NCBI GenBank assembly: GCA_024449915.1
Contig: JAMZAV010000056.1
Location: 1,302,001 to 1,366,000, forward strand
DNA length: 64,000 nt
Direction of reading: 5' to 3'
DNA from: Sweltsa coloradensis
Lineage: Eukaryota; Arthropoda; Insecta; Plecoptera; Chloroperlidae
Shown piece after piece: positions 63,691 through 64,000 of this stretch; the first letter of the stretch is position 1; each line of letters opens with the position of its first letter. The notes under the pieces are model-generated. The model saw only the letters and a list, made by a program, of their open reading frames with translations. It did not search any database and had not been told where the DNA came from. Both the position numbers and the translations under genes were made by a program.

Positions 63691-64000
63691 ATAATTATCG
63701 ATTGCGGATATATCGATCAACAATCGCTAATCACTCTCCAATCCTCACTTCTCCGACTACAATCGCGTTTCCTGTCTCCGACTCCACCTATAACCAGCTT
63801 CTAACAGCCAGGTGCTACCGTGGGTGCTACGAACGTGGCTCCATTGACCGTCTGTCGCCTCCGACGTCATACACCGCAGCTCAAGGTTAGACCCAAGGTT
63901 AGACTTGTACAACAACACTACGCGATACAATCGAGACACAAGAGCAATAAAGATGTTGTTTATGAATTGCTGTGTCGCACTCGTATCTGTGTATAAGTTA

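Larger units (their letters stand above)
40521..64000. other. Intergenic region upstream of Lk6/MNK, repeat-dominated
   Basis: No protein, rRNA or tRNA gene was recognised over 23.5 kb. It contains the nested Mutator-like element (41006-45575) and the separate repeats listed below. Stretches with nothing I can name are 48870-50380, 50800-53030 (apart from a SINE scrap at 51.8 kb), 54250-55110, 56500-58130, 58700-59510 and 62830-63300. Regulatory sequences for Lk6 or for an unseen neighbour could lie here. Confidence 0.6.

Overview
The window is AT-rich animal nuclear DNA. Its only recognisable protein-coding gene is split by large introns and lies on the minus strand. Six exons between 40265 and 8 encode the first 299 residues of a MAP-kinase-interacting kinase (MNK; Lk6 in Drosophila). 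Identification rests on the DFD motif in place of DFG, the doubly phosphorylatable TP...TP activation loop, and the C-x3-C-x7-C-x2-C insert after subdomain IX. All six exons join in frame (intron phases 1,1,2,2,0,0) with GT-AG borders. The 3' part of the gene lies beyond base 1. The residues around the activation loop ([12 protein letters not shown]) and the run leading into the kinase domain ([13 protein letters not shown]) look more like arthropod Lk6 than vertebrate MNK1/2. An arthropod with a repeat-rich genome is therefore my best guess, but I cannot go lower than that.

Layout: the 3' side of the locus (1-11.4 kb) holds exons 6 to 3. Intron 2 (11.4-24.7 kb) carries several long CT/GA tracts. 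Exon 2 is at 24.7 kb and intron 1 covers 24.8-40.2 kb. The start codon is at 40265, with a CpG-rich presumed promoter behind it. From about 40.5 kb to the right end I see no gene, only intergenic DNA packed with transposable elements.

The repeats are the most informative part. (1) A GC-rich family of about 350 bp with a GACGACGACG core and stacked hairpins occurs about 16 times in two subfamilies. (2) A tRNA-derived SINE occurs about 7 times. (3) A second SINE-like family with a conserved CAGTTATATAACTG palindrome and a TTTA tail occurs about 9 times. (4) Six copies belong to a family with TTGGATGAGCG / CGCTCATCCAA subterminal inverted repeats, a CTAG-T end and a tandem-repeat core of 160 or 176 bp, which resembles a Helentron-derived non-autonomous element. 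(5) A 4.57-kb element at 41006-45575 has inverted terminal repeats of about 186 bp and a perfect 9-bp target duplication, as in Mutator-like elements; it is stuffed with nested insertions. (6) Several small hAT-type elements are present, two with perfect 8-bp target duplications. No autonomous transposase or reverse transcriptase is visible, and I found no rRNA, intact tRNA or CRISPR array.

No gene system new to science is evident. The candidates for undescribed biology are the structured GC-rich family, the Helentron-like family (including a copy rearranged into a palindrome) and the nested Mutator-like element.
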